A stretch of DNA of 64,000 bases, from the NCBI RefSeq assembly GCF_000701505.1, contig NZ_JNJB01000011.1, positions 62,001-126,000 on the forward strand. The letters are read 5' to 3'. The DNA is from Dyadobacter crusticola DSM 16708. Its GTDB lineage: Bacteria; Bacteroidota; Bacteroidia; Cytophagales; Spirosomataceae. The notes beneath the pieces are model-generated. The model worked only from the letters and a program-made list of their open reading frames with translations, made no database searches and was not told the origin of the DNA. The translations under genes were made by a program, and so were the position numbers. Position 1 is the stretch's first letter; every line of letters begins with the position of its first letter. Shown in pieces: positions 1 through 8,636 of this stretch.

Positions 1-938
1 GCGCCGCCCTCTACGTGCGGACCATTGTCACTAGTGAAGATCACCAAAGTATTTTTATCCAGACCTTTTTCCTTCAACTTGCTCATTACCTGTCCTACAT
101 ACATATCCAGCCGAGCTACCATGGCCGCGAAAGTAGCCCGTGGGAATTCCTGCGATGCATAGCCGCCCGGAGTCGCATTACGACCATAATCAGCGCCTTT
201 GTGAAATTTTTCTTCAAACTTTCCTTTGTACTTCTGAAAAAGGCTATCGTCAGGCACGAGCAGCTCTGCATGTGGAAGAATGTAGGGTAAAAAAAGGAAA
301 AAAGGCTTTCCTGCCTGCTGTTTGTCCATAAACTGCAAAGCCTGCTGCTGGATCAGGTCCGGCGCATATTCTTTGTTGTACATCAGGTTTTTGTTCGCTT
401 CCAGAACGATTTTCTCGCCGTTATTCCACAAATGATTGGGGTAGTAGCGGTGCGCCAGGCTCTGACAGTTATAACCGTAAAAATTATCAAAACCCTGCTT
501 GTTGGGATCTCCCTCCGACCCTACCGGCCCCAAACCCCATTTGCCGAATGCAGCTGTGGTATAACCTGATTTTTTCAAAACTTCGGCAATGGTAGTGACC
601 GAGTCGGCAATCGGGTACTGGCCTTCGGGTTCAACACTTTTATTGCCTCGAATGTAAGTGTGACCGGTATGTTGGCCAGTGAGCAAAGAAGAGCGCGAAG
701 GTGCACACACGGAGGTACCTGCATAAAACTGGCTGAAAATCATCCCCTCCCGGGCTAGCTTGTCAATGTTGGGCGTTTTGATCAGCTTTTGACCATTAAA
801 ACCTACGTCTCCATATCCGAGATCGTCGGCCAGGATAAAGATGATATTGGGCCGGCTGGGCTTTGGTGATTGGGCGTGCAGCATAACCGGCGATATGATA
901 ATTGCCAAACAGAGGGCTGACAGAATCCTGAACTTCAT
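1..938 (-). CDS. Secreted sulfatase, formylglycine type (3' end missing)
   Basis: About 312 N-terminal residues are visible; the gene runs off the left edge. The start is the ATG at 938. Residues 1-23 form a Sec signal peptide ending HAQ. The alkaline-phosphatase-like sulfatase fold begins with NIIFILADDLGYGD, whose D38 and D39 are expected metal ligands. C78-A-P-S-R82 is the Cys-type sulfatase signature, whose cysteine becomes formylglycine in active enzymes. A TSDNGPH motif near the truncated end is also typical of the family. It probably removes sulfate esters from a glycan in the periplasm or at the surface. It is divergent from a LacI regulator and beside an amino-sugar catabolic cluster, which suggests but does not prove a sulfated amino-sugar glycan as substrate. 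A maturase (anSME or FGE) is not in this window. Confidence 0.93.
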   Translation of the reverse strand, partial: MKFRILSALCLAIIISPVMLHAQSPKPSRPNIIFILADDLGYGDVGFNGQKLIKTPNIDKLAREGMIFSQFYAGTSVCAPSRSSLLTGQHTGHTYIRGNKSVEPEGQYPIADSVTTIAEVLKKSGYTTAAFGKWGLGPVGSEGDPNKQGFDNFYGYNCQSLAHRYYPNHLWNNGEKIVLEANKNLMYNKEYAPDLIQQQALQFMDKQQAGKPFFLFLPYILPHAELLVPDDSLFQKYKGKFEEKFHKGADYGRNATPGGYASQEFPRATFAAMVARLDMYVGQVMSKLKEKGLDKNTLVIFTSDNGPHVEGG

Positions 939-1152
939 GACTTTTGGATGAATTGAAATTGATGTCAAAGTAGAAACGAGCTGAGTAGACCGGGAATTTA
1001 GGAAAATATTTTATTCTCTACTGAATTAGTGGACTTTCGTTTACATAAATATCAGGGTGCTTGTGCAGCCTTTCCTGATACCAGTGCTACTTCTTTGTTG
1101 TTTTTGGAAAAACGCGCTTTATATTGGGCGAAAATGCCTTCTGCTAATACCG

Positions 1153-2208
1153 ATGAAAAAAGATACTACTTACTATGGAGTGAAGGAAATTGCGCGACGG
1201 GCCAATGTGTCCATTGCAACCGTCGACAGGGTCATTCATAACCGGACAGGCGTTTCTGAAAAGACCAAGCGGAAAATTAATGAAATTATTAAGGAACTTG
1301 ATTACCAACCGAATATACTTGCAAGCAGACTAGCTTCACGGAAAATTATTACGCTGGCCGTTTTAATCCCGCGGGTTTCAGATGAAACGGATTTCTGGGA
1401 AGCGCCTTTGCGCGGTATCACGCGGGCGGAGTCTGAGATCAAGAAATACGGAATTGAAATTCTTCACTTCTTTTTTGATCTGAATGATAAGAATTCTTTC
1501 GAAGAGCAGTCGCGCAAGCTTTTGAAAGAAGATATACAAGGTGTGCTGCTCTCTCCTTCTTTCATTGAAGAATCGAAGGAGTTTGCACAGGCTTGTCACG
1601 ACAAAAAGATCCCAGTAACATTCATCGACTCCGATCTGCCGGGGCAGGATAATTTGTGCTATATCGGACCGCATTTATACCAAAGTGGTTATGTAGGCGC
1701 CAAATTGCTGACTTACCGTTTGAAAGAAAACAACAAAGTACTGGTAGTCAACATTTCCAAAGAGATTGATTACAATTACCTGCAGATCGAAAAAGGGTTC
1801 CGCGCTTACTTTACAGACCACGATCAACCCTGCGAAATTGTGCGGGTTGATATTCCGGATACAGATAATTTATCGGTAACCAATGCATTGACGCGCGTTT
1901 TGCACGAACATGAAGACCTGGAAGCCATTTTTGTAACCAATTCCAGGGTTTTCGCGGTTGCCTCGTTTTTGAAGAAGAGCAAGCGGACCGATATTTCGCT
2001 GATCGGTTACGACTTTTTGAAAGAAAACATCAATTACCTGAACGAAGGTCTGATCGATTTCCTGATCTGCCACAAACCCGAAGAACAGGGTTACCGCGGA
2101 TTAATGGCGCTTTATCAGAAACTGGTGCTCGGTACTCCTGTTGAAAAAGTGCATTTCATGCCTATCGACATCATTACCAGGGAGAACCAGGCGTTTTATC
2201 AAAACTGA
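1153..2208 (+). CDS. LacI-family transcriptional regulator
   Basis: 351 residues. The start at 1153 (MKKDTTYYGVKEIARRAN) was chosen because residues upstream of it, though open, look like random translation. Residues 8-60 form the LacI helix-turn-helix and hinge: VKEIARRANVSIATVDRVIH followed by the recognition of the linker around NILASRLASRK. Residues 63-351 are a periplasmic-binding-protein-like effector domain (LAVLIPRV, FIDSDLPG, VTNSRVFAVASFL, LIGYDFLKENINYL). It lies between the divergent sulfatase and the oxidoreductase/nag genes and is the obvious candidate to control them. A perfect palindrome 36 bp after its stop is a plausible operator. The inducer is unknown; an amino-sugar phosphate would fit the neighbours. 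Confidence 0.9.
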   Translation: MKKDTTYYGVKEIARRANVSIATVDRVIHNRTGVSEKTKRKINEIIKELDYQPNILASRLASRKIITLAVLIPRVSDETDFWEAPLRGITRAESEIKKYGIEILHFFFDLNDKNSFEEQSRKLLKEDIQGVLLSPSFIEESKEFAQACHDKKIPVTFIDSDLPGQDNLCYIGPHLYQSGYVGAKLLTYRLKENNKVLVVNISKEIDYNYLQIEKGFRAYFTDHDQPCEIVRVDIPDTDNLSVTNALTRVLHEHEDLEAIFVTNSRVFAVASFLKKSKRTDISLIGYDFLKENINYLNEGLIDFLICHKPEEQGYRGLMALYQKLVLGTPVEKVHFMPIDIITRENQAFYQN

Positions 2209-2212
2209 TCAT

Positions 2213-2256
2213 TTTGCAAATTCAAATATGTTAGTATATTTACGGGTACGTACCCG
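2213..2256 (+). promoter_or_regulatory. Candidate promoter with overlapping LacI-type operator palindrome
   Basis: TTTG at 2213-2216 and TATATTTA at 2235-2242 are separated by 18 bp, close to the Bacteroidetes promoter pattern (TTTG, about 19 bp, TAnnTTTG). Immediately downstream, at 2243-2256, is the perfect 14-bp palindrome CGGGTACGTACCCG, centred on CG as LacI-family operators usually are, and lying over the expected transcription start. This geometry fits repression by the LacI protein encoded just upstream. The binding is inferred, not shown. Confidence 0.5.
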
Positions 2257-2305
2257 ATCACATTACATCATTAATCCTATTCCTAAACACTTTTCCTAAA
2301 TCTCT

Positions 2306-3310
2306 ATGCATTCGCTTAGCAGAAGAACATTCATTTTACAATCGGCAGCGGCAGGCGCAAGCCTCAGCTTGCTTGATCACCTACCGCTTTCGGCTAGGCC
2401 AGCTGACGGAAAACGCGTCGGTATCATCGGTTTGGATACCTCGCACAGCATTGCATTCGCCAAGGCGTTGAATGCAGCAACGCCCGATCCGGTTTTTGAA
2501 GGCTACAAAGTAACGGCTGCCTATCCTTATGGCAGCAAAGAAATTGAATCCAGCGCTAAACGTATACCCGGCTACATTGAAGAAGTGAAAAAGCTAGGCG
2601 TCGAAATCGTCGGCTCCATTCAGGATCTGTTGAGTAAAACTGACGTGATCCTGCTCGAAACCAATGATGGAAGGCTGCATTTGCAGCAGGCACTGGAAGT
2701 TTTCAAGTCTGGTAAAAGAATGTTTATCGACAAGCCGGTAGCTGCTTCACTCGCAGACACCCTGGCGATTTACGAAGCTTCCAAAAAATACAAGATACCT
2801 GTGTTTTCTGCTTCTTCATTAAGGTATATGAAAGGTGTTGAAGGAATTGATAAATCGAAAGTACTAGGCGCAGATACGTATAGCCCGGCCGTTCTTGAAA
2901 AAACACACCCGGACTTTTACTGGTACGGTATCCATGGCATAGAGGCTTTGTACACGGTAATGGGTACCGGCTGCAAAAGTGTGACCCGCGTAAATACACC
3001 AAACACGGATATTGTAGTAGGGATTTGGGAAGATGGCCGCACAGGGACATTCCGCGGGACACGCACTGGAAAACACGATTACGGCGGAACAGTTTTCACG
3101 CAGGATGGAAACAAAGTACTGGGTCCGTATGGTGGGTATGAGCCTCTTTTAAAGGATATTGTAAAGTATTTCCAGACTGGCGAAGTACCGGTAACACCCG
3201 AAGAGACCATTGAAATATTCGCCTTCATGGAAGCCGCGGACGAGAGTAAAAGGCAAGGTGGCAAAAGCGTCATGCTCGAAACAGTGCTCGCCAAAGCACG
3301 CAAAAAATAA
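2306..3310 (+). CDS. Tat-exported Gfo/Idh/MocA-family oxidoreductase
   Basis: 334 residues. The N-terminus carries a twin-arginine signal (SRRTFILQSAAAGASLSLL). The mature part starts with a Rossmann-like strand KRVGIIGLDTSHS, in which the usual GxGxxG is altered. A D-K-P triad in FIDKPVAASL stands where the family has the catalytic E-K-P lysine. The C-terminal alpha/beta domain contains WYGIHGIEALYTVMG and an acidic tail region (PVTPEETIEIFAFMEAADESK). The family is NAD(P)-dependent and includes sugar dehydrogenases and redox-type glycosidases. It is the first gene after the candidate LacI operator, in a run of same-strand amino-sugar genes. The exact substrate cannot be read from the sequence. 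Confidence 0.88.
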   Translation: MHSLSRRTFILQSAAAGASLSLLDHLPLSARPADGKRVGIIGLDTSHSIAFAKALNAATPDPVFEGYKVTAAYPYGSKEIESSAKRIPGYIEEVKKLGVEIVGSIQDLLSKTDVILLETNDGRLHLQQALEVFKSGKRMFIDKPVAASLADTLAIYEASKKYKIPVFSASSLRYMKGVEGIDKSKVLGADTYSPAVLEKTHPDFYWYGIHGIEALYTVMGTGCKSVTRVNTPNTDIVVGIWEDGRTGTFRGTRTGKHDYGGTVFTQDGNKVLGPYGGYEPLLKDIVKYFQTGEVPVTPEETIEIFAFMEAADESKRQGGKSVMLETVLAKARKK

Positions 3311-3458
3311 GCATTAGTTCCGTCACCCAAATGCAGGTATTTGTACGGATTACCTCGTGAGGGAGACCCGACGCGGCTCACTTATGTCACCAGTATGATT
3401 TCCATTCCCGTGCTTTTTTCAACTGAGAAATACTATTAAAATCTTAAACCTATATCCC

Positions 3459-4850
3459 ATGACAACCAATTTGAACAATACTGAAAACGCCGGTTCTGCT
3501 CATCGCGAAGGCAGCGACAGGAGAGACTTCATTAAGAAATCACTTGCAGGAGGCGCGGCAATTGCATTTGGCGGCGTGTTACCTGGCTTTTCACCAAAGA
3601 GCTATGCCAAAATCATTGGCGCAAACGAGAAAGTGCGCGTAGGAATGATGGGCGTAAACAGCCGCGGACTTGCATTATCTTCCAACTATGCCTTACAGCC
3701 CAACTGTGAGATCGTTTCCATATCTGATGTGGATTCCCGTGCTGCTGAAAAGGCGATCAGTACCGTTAATGAAGTTGCCAAGTATAAACCTGCAAACGTA
3801 CCCGATTTCAGAAAGGCACTGGAAAATAAGGATATGGATGCGCTTGTAGTTGCCGCGCCCGATCACTGGCACGCGCCTGCTGCCATACTCGCTTCAAAAG
3901 CAGGTAAGCACGTTTACCTCGAAAAACCATGCAGCCACAATCCGCACGAAGGCGAGCTGCTGATTGCTGCCGCGAAAAAATACAAGAATGTAATCCAAAT
4001 GGGTAACCAGCGCCGCTCCTGGCCCAATGTAGCCGCTGCGATCAAGGCAGTTCACGATGGCGCAATCGGCCGGGCTTATTATGCAAAAGGCTGGTATACC
4101 AACAACCGGGCATCGATTGGCGTGGGTAAGGAAGTGGCAGTTCCCTCGTGGCTTGACTACGAGCTGTGGCAGGGACCCGCGCCGCGCAAAGCGTACAAAG
4201 ACAATGTAGTGCATTACAACTGGCACTGGTTCTGGAACTGGGGCACAGGCGAGGCTTTGAACAATGGTACCCACATGCTCGACCTGATGCGCTGGGGTTT
4301 GCAGGTGGATTATCCCACCAAAGTAACTTCCACAGGCGGCCGTTTCCGCTACAAAGACGATTGGGAAACGCCGGATACACAGGTAATCAACCTTGAATTT
4401 GCCAACAATACCATGATGTCGTGGGAAGGCCGCAGCTGCAATGGACGCACGAACGAAGGTGCGAGCGTGGGGGTTGTGTTTTATGGCGACAATGGCACCC
4501 TGCAAATTGGAGAAGGCAATACTTACCAGATTTTCGACCTCAAAAACAAGCTGGTGAAAGAAGCCAAGAACGACTTTGTGATCGACCCGCTCAACAAAAT
4601 GAACCCGTCGCAGGGACTCGATGCGCTGCATATCCAGAACTTTTTTGACGGGATCAAAAAAGGTACCCCATTGAATGCCGAGATCGTAGGCGGGCACCAG
4701 AGTACGCTTCTGGCCCAGCTCGGAAATATTGCAGTACGCTCCGGCGGTGTGCTGAATGTTGATCCGTCAAACGGGCATATCAAAGGAAACAAAGAGGCTG
4801 AGAAGCTGTGGAAGAGAGAGTATCAGAAGGGCTGGGAGCCGACGGTTTAG
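3459..4850 (+). CDS. Tat-exported Gfo/Idh/MocA-family oxidoreductase
   Basis: 463 residues. A twin-arginine signal (DRRDFIKKSLAGGAAIAFGG) starts near residue 21. The dinucleotide-binding fold follows (VRVGMMGVNSRGLALSS), then APDHWHAPAAILASKAGKHV and LEKPCSHNPHEGELL, which carries the catalytic-type lysine of the E-K-P motif. The C-terminal half has HWFWNWGTGEALNNGTHMLD, a Trp/His-rich substrate pocket common in the exported bacterial branch of this family. It lies 148 bp after a second family member on the same strand, followed by a large inverted repeat and a sugar permease. Export with its cofactor through Tat fits a periplasmic redox modification or NAD-dependent cleavage of a glycoside. 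The true reaction is unknown. Confidence 0.92.
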   Translation: MTTNLNNTENAGSAHREGSDRRDFIKKSLAGGAAIAFGGVLPGFSPKSYAKIIGANEKVRVGMMGVNSRGLALSSNYALQPNCEIVSISDVDSRAAEKAISTVNEVAKYKPANVPDFRKALENKDMDALVVAAPDHWHAPAAILASKAGKHVYLEKPCSHNPHEGELLIAAAKKYKNVIQMGNQRRSWPNVAAAIKAVHDGAIGRAYYAKGWYTNNRASIGVGKEVAVPSWLDYELWQGPAPRKAYKDNVVHYNWHWFWNWGTGEALNNGTHMLDLMRWGLQVDYPTKVTSTGGRFRYKDDWETPDTQVINLEFANNTMMSWEGRSCNGRTNEGASVGVVFYGDNGTLQIGEGNTYQIFDLKNKLVKEAKNDFVIDPLNKMNPSQGLDALHIQNFFDGIKKGTPLNAEIVGGHQSTLLAQLGNIAVRSGGVLNVDPSNGHIKGNKEAEKLWKREYQKGWEPTV

Positions 4851-4860
4851 TTCTCAATAA

Positions 4861-4977
4861 GTAGCATTGTGCCTTCCCTTCAAGTGGTAACGTCGTGCCT
4901 TCCCTTCGACTGCGCTCAGGGTGACAAAACGCCCCTTTGTCACCCTGAGCGCAGTCGAAGGGAAGGCCAAATGCTAC
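4861..4977. repeat. Large perfect inverted repeat of the REP-like family
   Basis: Arms at 4897-4928 and 4936-4967 are perfect 32-bp inverted copies around a 7-nt loop; each contains the CCCTTCGACTGCGCTCAGGG core found elsewhere in the window. A shorter outer pair, GTAGCATT at 4861-4868 and AATGCTAC at 4970-4977, extends the symmetry. It fills the gap between an oxidoreductase gene and the permease gene on the same strand, so as RNA it would form a very stable hairpin that could protect or separate the upstream message. Confidence 0.93.
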
Positions 4978-5055
4978 GTTTGAAGAGCCAGTCACACACG
5001 GGGAGCACAAACGCGACATATATTAACCCCTTTACACCAATGAAAACAATACCTA

Positions 5056-6378
5056 ATGAAAGCAGCAACAGCCGCCATTAAAGTTGAGAACCTTACCCGG
5101 CGGGAGACCACCATCTCTATTTTCCTGATCGGGGTAATGTTTTTCATTTTTGGATTCATTTCCTGGGTCAATTCGATATTGATCCCTTATTTCAAAATAG
5201 CCTGCGAGCTCACCAGTTTTCAGGCTTATCTCGTCGCATTTGCCTTTTACATTGCGTATTTCGTGATGTCGGTACCTTCTTCTTTTTTGTTGAAAAAGGT
5301 TGGTTTCAAAAAAGGTATGATGTTCGGGTTCTGGGCGATGGCGTTGGGTGCATTCATTTTTGTGCCCGCTGCCATGACACGTACTTACGAGATATTCCTG
5401 CTCGGCTTGTTTACAATCGGAATCGGACTAGCTATTCTGCAAACTGCCGCGAATCCCTACATTACCATCCTCGGCGCTAAGGAAAGAGCAGCCCAGCGGA
5501 TCAGTATGATGGGCATTTGCAATAAAGCTGCTGGTATTTTGTCTCCCATTGTTTTCGCAGCTGTAATCCTGAAACCGACCGACACGGATCTTTTCGCACA
5601 GCTAGGCTCCATGACCGACATTGAAAGAAGTGCGGCTTTGGACGAGCTGATCCGGCGTGTGATCAATCCGTATATTGCATTGGGTACCTTTTTGTTTGTG
5701 CTGGGTATCCTCGTTTTTAAATCGCCTTTGCCGGAGATTGATACCGAGCACGAAAGTGAGGAAATAGCTACTGCTAATGCAGGCAAAACGAGCATTTTCC
5801 AATTCCCGCACCTGATCCTGGGCGCACTGGCAATCTTCCTGCACGTAGGTACGCAGGTAATCGCGATAGATACTATTATCGGTTATGCCAATTCAATGGG
5901 CATTGATCTGCTGGAAGCAAAGGTATTCCCTTCCTATACCTTGTTCTGCACGATTTGCGGGTATCTGATTGGCATTACGCTTATTCCAAAATTCATCAGT
6001 CAGGTCAATGCACTGCGGATTTGCACGATCCTCGGAACCGTATTCTCGCTGCTGATCATTTTTACAAAAGGCCAGGTCAACTTCCTTGGGCACGAGGCTG
6101 ATATCTCCATTTGGTTTGTGGTACTGCTTGGTCTGGCCAACTCACTGGTTTGGGCCGGCATTTGGCCGCTTGCCCTTGATGGTCTGGGCCGCTTCACCAA
6201 GCTAGGCGCCTCAATCATGATCATGGGACTCTGCGGAAACGCAATCATGCCGCTATTCTACGGCTACTTCGCCGATCACCTTGACGTGCGCCAAGCATAC
6301 TGGGTGTTGATCCCTTGCTATTTGTATCTGGTGTTTTATGCGGTGAAGGGGCATCGGTTTAGGAGGTGGGGGGTTTAG
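5056..6378 (+). CDS. FucP-type major facilitator sugar permease
   Basis: 440 residues with about 12 hydrophobic segments. The opening ISIFLIGVMFFIFGFISWVN, the ILQTAANPYITILG segment around residue 130 and VWAGIWPLALDGLGRF near residue 370 are hallmarks of the fucose/glucose/galactose:H+ symporter branch (FucP/GGP). Some members of this branch in nag gene clusters import N-acetylglucosamine (NagP). Position directly before nagA and nagB makes an N-acetylamino sugar the likeliest substrate, by inference. The start ATG at 5056 leaves a short hydrophilic N-terminus. Because this carrier does not phosphorylate its cargo, a separate cytoplasmic kinase is needed for the pathway; none is seen here. 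Confidence 0.92.
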   Translation: MKAATAAIKVENLTRRETTISIFLIGVMFFIFGFISWVNSILIPYFKIACELTSFQAYLVAFAFYIAYFVMSVPSSFLLKKVGFKKGMMFGFWAMALGAFIFVPAAMTRTYEIFLLGLFTIGIGLAILQTAANPYITILGAKERAAQRISMMGICNKAAGILSPIVFAAVILKPTDTDLFAQLGSMTDIERSAALDELIRRVINPYIALGTFLFVLGILVFKSPLPEIDTEHESEEIATANAGKTSIFQFPHLILGALAIFLHVGTQVIAIDTIIGYANSMGIDLLEAKVFPSYTLFCTICGYLIGITLIPKFISQVNALRICTILGTVFSLLIIFTKGQVNFLGHEADISIWFVVLLGLANSLVWAGIWPLALDGLGRFTKLGASIMIMGLCGNAIMPLFYGYFADHLDVRQAYWVLIPCYLYLVFYAVKGHRFRRWGV

Positions 6379-6379
6379 G

Positions 6380-6578
6380 GGTGTCGGCCGTCGGCTTTCG
6401 GCAGTCGGCGTTTGTCACCCTGAGCGCACCGGGCCGCCGGGCGGTCGAAGGGCTTTCAGCGATAGTTTTAATGCGCGCCGCCTTTGTCACCCTGAGCGCA
6501 GTCGAAGGGCTTTCAGCGGCATCGCTCGCTTCTTGGCATTGCGCAATGTGCTTCGACTGCGCTCAGCATGACAAAGTG
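6380..6578. repeat. REP-like repeat cluster between permease and nagA
   Basis: Starting at the permease stop are a short imperfect inverted element GCCGTCGGCTTTCGGCAGTC (from 6388), a core repeat with a 15-bp GC-rich insert (6412-6452), a plain core repeat CACCCTGAGCGCAGTCGAAG (within 6483-6518) and an inverted plain copy of the GTCATGCTGAGCGCA subtype (6550-6576). The last two can pair with each other. The cluster occupies nearly the whole intergenic space; no gene is visible. Confidence 0.85.
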
Positions 6579-6614
6579 GTTGGGCAAGCCAGATGATAAA
6601 ATTTAACATCAGTA

Positions 6615-7796
6615 ATGAAAACAAAAATCATAAACAGCACACTAATAACTCCCTATCGCTACATCAAGAACGGTACGCTGGTAATTGAGGATGGAAAAAT
6701 TATTGGTGTTCACCAGGGTGATGTCGATGTTCCTGATGCCGAGGTAATCGACGCGAACGGACATTACGTGGCCCCGGGTTTCATTGACATTCACATTCAC
6801 GGCGGGGGCGGATATGATTTTATGGATGGGAGTGTGGAGGCGTTTTTGGGGATTGCTGAGACGCATGCTAAGTATGGTACAACGGCGATGGTACCTACTA
6901 CCCTGACGAGCGAAAAGGCAGATTTGCTGGAAACATTGGATCTGTATGAAAAAGCAAATGCCGCGAATGTAAATGGCGCGCAGTTTCTCGGGATGCATTT
7001 GGAAGGTCCCTATTTCGCATTGAGCCAGCGGGGGGCGCAGGACCCGCGTTATATCCGCAATCCTGATCCGGCGGAGTATGAAGAAGTGCTCGCTTACTCC
7101 TCTTCCATTACCAGGTGGAGCGCGGCGCCGGAGTTGCCTGGGGCTATTGATTTTGGTAAAAGATTAAAACAAAAAGGGATACTCGCCGCAGTAGCGCACA
7201 CCGATGCGATCTACGAGGAGGTTTTGGACGCATTTGAAAATGGTTATACCCTAGCCACACATTTATATTCAGCGATGTCGGGCGTGACGCGGCGCAATGC
7301 ATTTCGGTATGCGGGTACCATTGAAAGTGCTTTTTTGCTGGATATGGACGTGGAGATCATTGCCGACGGCGTGCATTTGCCTGCGCCGCTTTTAAAATTG
7401 ATCTGTAAAATCAAGGGTGCTGATCGCATTGCACTGATTACCGACGCTATGCGCGCCGCCGGAATGCCCGAGGGTGAAAGTACATTGGGTTCACTCAAAA
7501 ACGGGTTGAAAGTCATCGTGGAAGACGGCGTGGCCAAGCTCCCCGACCGCACTTCGTTTGCAGGAAGCGTTTCAACAGCCGACCGCCTCGTGCGGACTAT
7601 GGTGCAGATCGCCGACGTTTCGCTGCTTGATGCGGTGAGAATGGCGAGTCTCACGCCAGCCCGGATCATGGGAGTTGATCAGAGAAAAGGCTCATTGGTG
7701 GCCGGGAAAGATGCTGACATTGTGATTTTTGACCAAAATATATCGGTACAAAAAACGATCGTCAAAGGAAAGATAATTTACAATAACGCTATATAA
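6615..7796 (+). CDS. nagA: N-acetylglucosamine-6-phosphate deacetylase
   Basis: 393 residues, normal family length. It hydrolyses GlcNAc-6-phosphate to glucosamine-6-phosphate and acetate in the cytoplasm. Amidohydrolase landmarks are in order: H60-x-H62 in FIDIHIHGGGG, E130 in GMHLEGPYF (metal ligand), H195 in AVAHTDA, H216 in THLYSAMSG (metal ligands), H254 in DGVHLP and D277 in ALITDAMRAAGMPEG (catalytic acid). A short C-terminal KGSLVAGKDADIVIFD strand belongs to the small beta domain. It is followed after 18 bp by the nagB-like gene, so the two are probably co-transcribed and act in sequence. Confidence 0.97.
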   Translation: MKTKIINSTLITPYRYIKNGTLVIEDGKIIGVHQGDVDVPDAEVIDANGHYVAPGFIDIHIHGGGGYDFMDGSVEAFLGIAETHAKYGTTAMVPTTLTSEKADLLETLDLYEKANAANVNGAQFLGMHLEGPYFALSQRGAQDPRYIRNPDPAEYEEVLAYSSSITRWSAAPELPGAIDFGKRLKQKGILAAVAHTDAIYEEVLDAFENGYTLATHLYSAMSGVTRRNAFRYAGTIESAFLLDMDVEIIADGVHLPAPLLKLICKIKGADRIALITDAMRAAGMPEGESTLGSLKNGLKVIVEDGVAKLPDRTSFAGSVSTADRLVRTMVQIADVSLLDAVRMASLTPARIMGVDQRKGSLVAGKDADIVIFDQNISVQKTIVKGKIIYNNAI

Positions 7797-7814
7797 GTAT
7801 TAAAAACACGAAAG

Positions 7815-8591
7815 ATGAAAGTGGACAATCTGGAAATAAGAATTTTTGAAACGCGAAAAGAAATGGGCGCCGCCGCCGCCCGTTGCGTAGCAGACAAGAT
7901 CAGGGAATTGCAGGCTTTGAAAGATACATTGAACATTATTTTTGCCTCTGCGCCTTCTCAAAATGAATTTCTGGATGCATTGAAACAGGAGGAAGGGATA
8001 GAGTGGGGGAAAATCAATGCATTTCACATGGACGAATATGTGGGCATTCCCGCAGATGCGCCGCAGAACTTCGGTAACTTTCTGAAAGTTCGCTTGTTTG
8101 ATTTCAAACCACTTAAATCCGTTAACTACCTCGACGGAAATGCAGCCGACCTCGATGCAGAATGCGAGCGTTATGCGCAGCTGTTGCTCAATAACCCGAC
8201 AGATATTGTTTGTTTGGGTATTGGTGAAAACGGGCATTTGGCATTCAACGATCCGCACGTAGCGTTTTTTGATGACCCTCTGATCGTGAAGCAAGTTGAG
8301 CTTGACGACGCCTGCCGCCAGCAGCAGGTGAATGATGCTTGTTTTGATACTTTTGACGAGGTCCCTGCGACTGCATTGACACTTACAATCCCTACATTAA
8401 TGAAGGCTCAATACGCTTTCTGCATTGTTCCGGGAGAGAAAAAGGCGCAGGCGATTTACCATACGGTTGAGGAAGATATTCAGGAATTGTATCCGTCGAC
8501 CATTTTGCGCAACCACCCGAATGCGGTTCTTTTTATAGACAAGGCGAGTTCAGGGATGCTCAAAGAAATTTCGTCTTACAGTCAGGCGTAG
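7815..8591 (+). CDS. nagB: Glucosamine-6-phosphate deaminase-like protein (NagB family)
   Basis: 258 residues of the NagB/6-phosphogluconolactonase fold. HMDEYVGI (D73, E74) corresponds to the proton-relay loop of NagB. LGIGENGHLAFNDP carries H141 of the catalytic G-H, but the positions matching E. coli D141 and E148 are N139 and D146. An Asn at the first of these also occurs in other NagB branches, so deaminase activity remains likely. It would convert glucosamine-6-phosphate to fructose-6-phosphate and ammonia. It starts 18 bp after nagA. A strict orthologue of E. coli NagB is less certain than membership of the deaminase family. Confidence 0.87.
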   Translation: MKVDNLEIRIFETRKEMGAAAARCVADKIRELQALKDTLNIIFASAPSQNEFLDALKQEEGIEWGKINAFHMDEYVGIPADAPQNFGNFLKVRLFDFKPLKSVNYLDGNAADLDAECERYAQLLLNNPTDIVCLGIGENGHLAFNDPHVAFFDDPLIVKQVELDDACRQQQVNDACFDTFDEVPATALTLTIPTLMKAQYAFCIVPGEKKAQAIYHTVEEDIQELYPSTILRNHPNAVLFIDKASSGMLKEISSYSQA

Positions 8592-8636
8592 TTTCGTTTT
8601 GAAACTAACTTGCACCTGTTACATCAACCCATTCAA

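Noticed and set aside
1057-1152. N-terminal extension of the LacI protein from an earlier ATG
   Set aside because: The extra 32 residues are hydrophobic and cysteine-rich, unlike any LacI N-terminus; the HTH begins right after the ATG at 1153.
3894-4697. Open frame of 267 codons on the minus strand
   Set aside because: It lies wholly opposite a clear Gfo/Idh/MocA gene, has no family resemblance, and is explained by the codon bias of the real gene.
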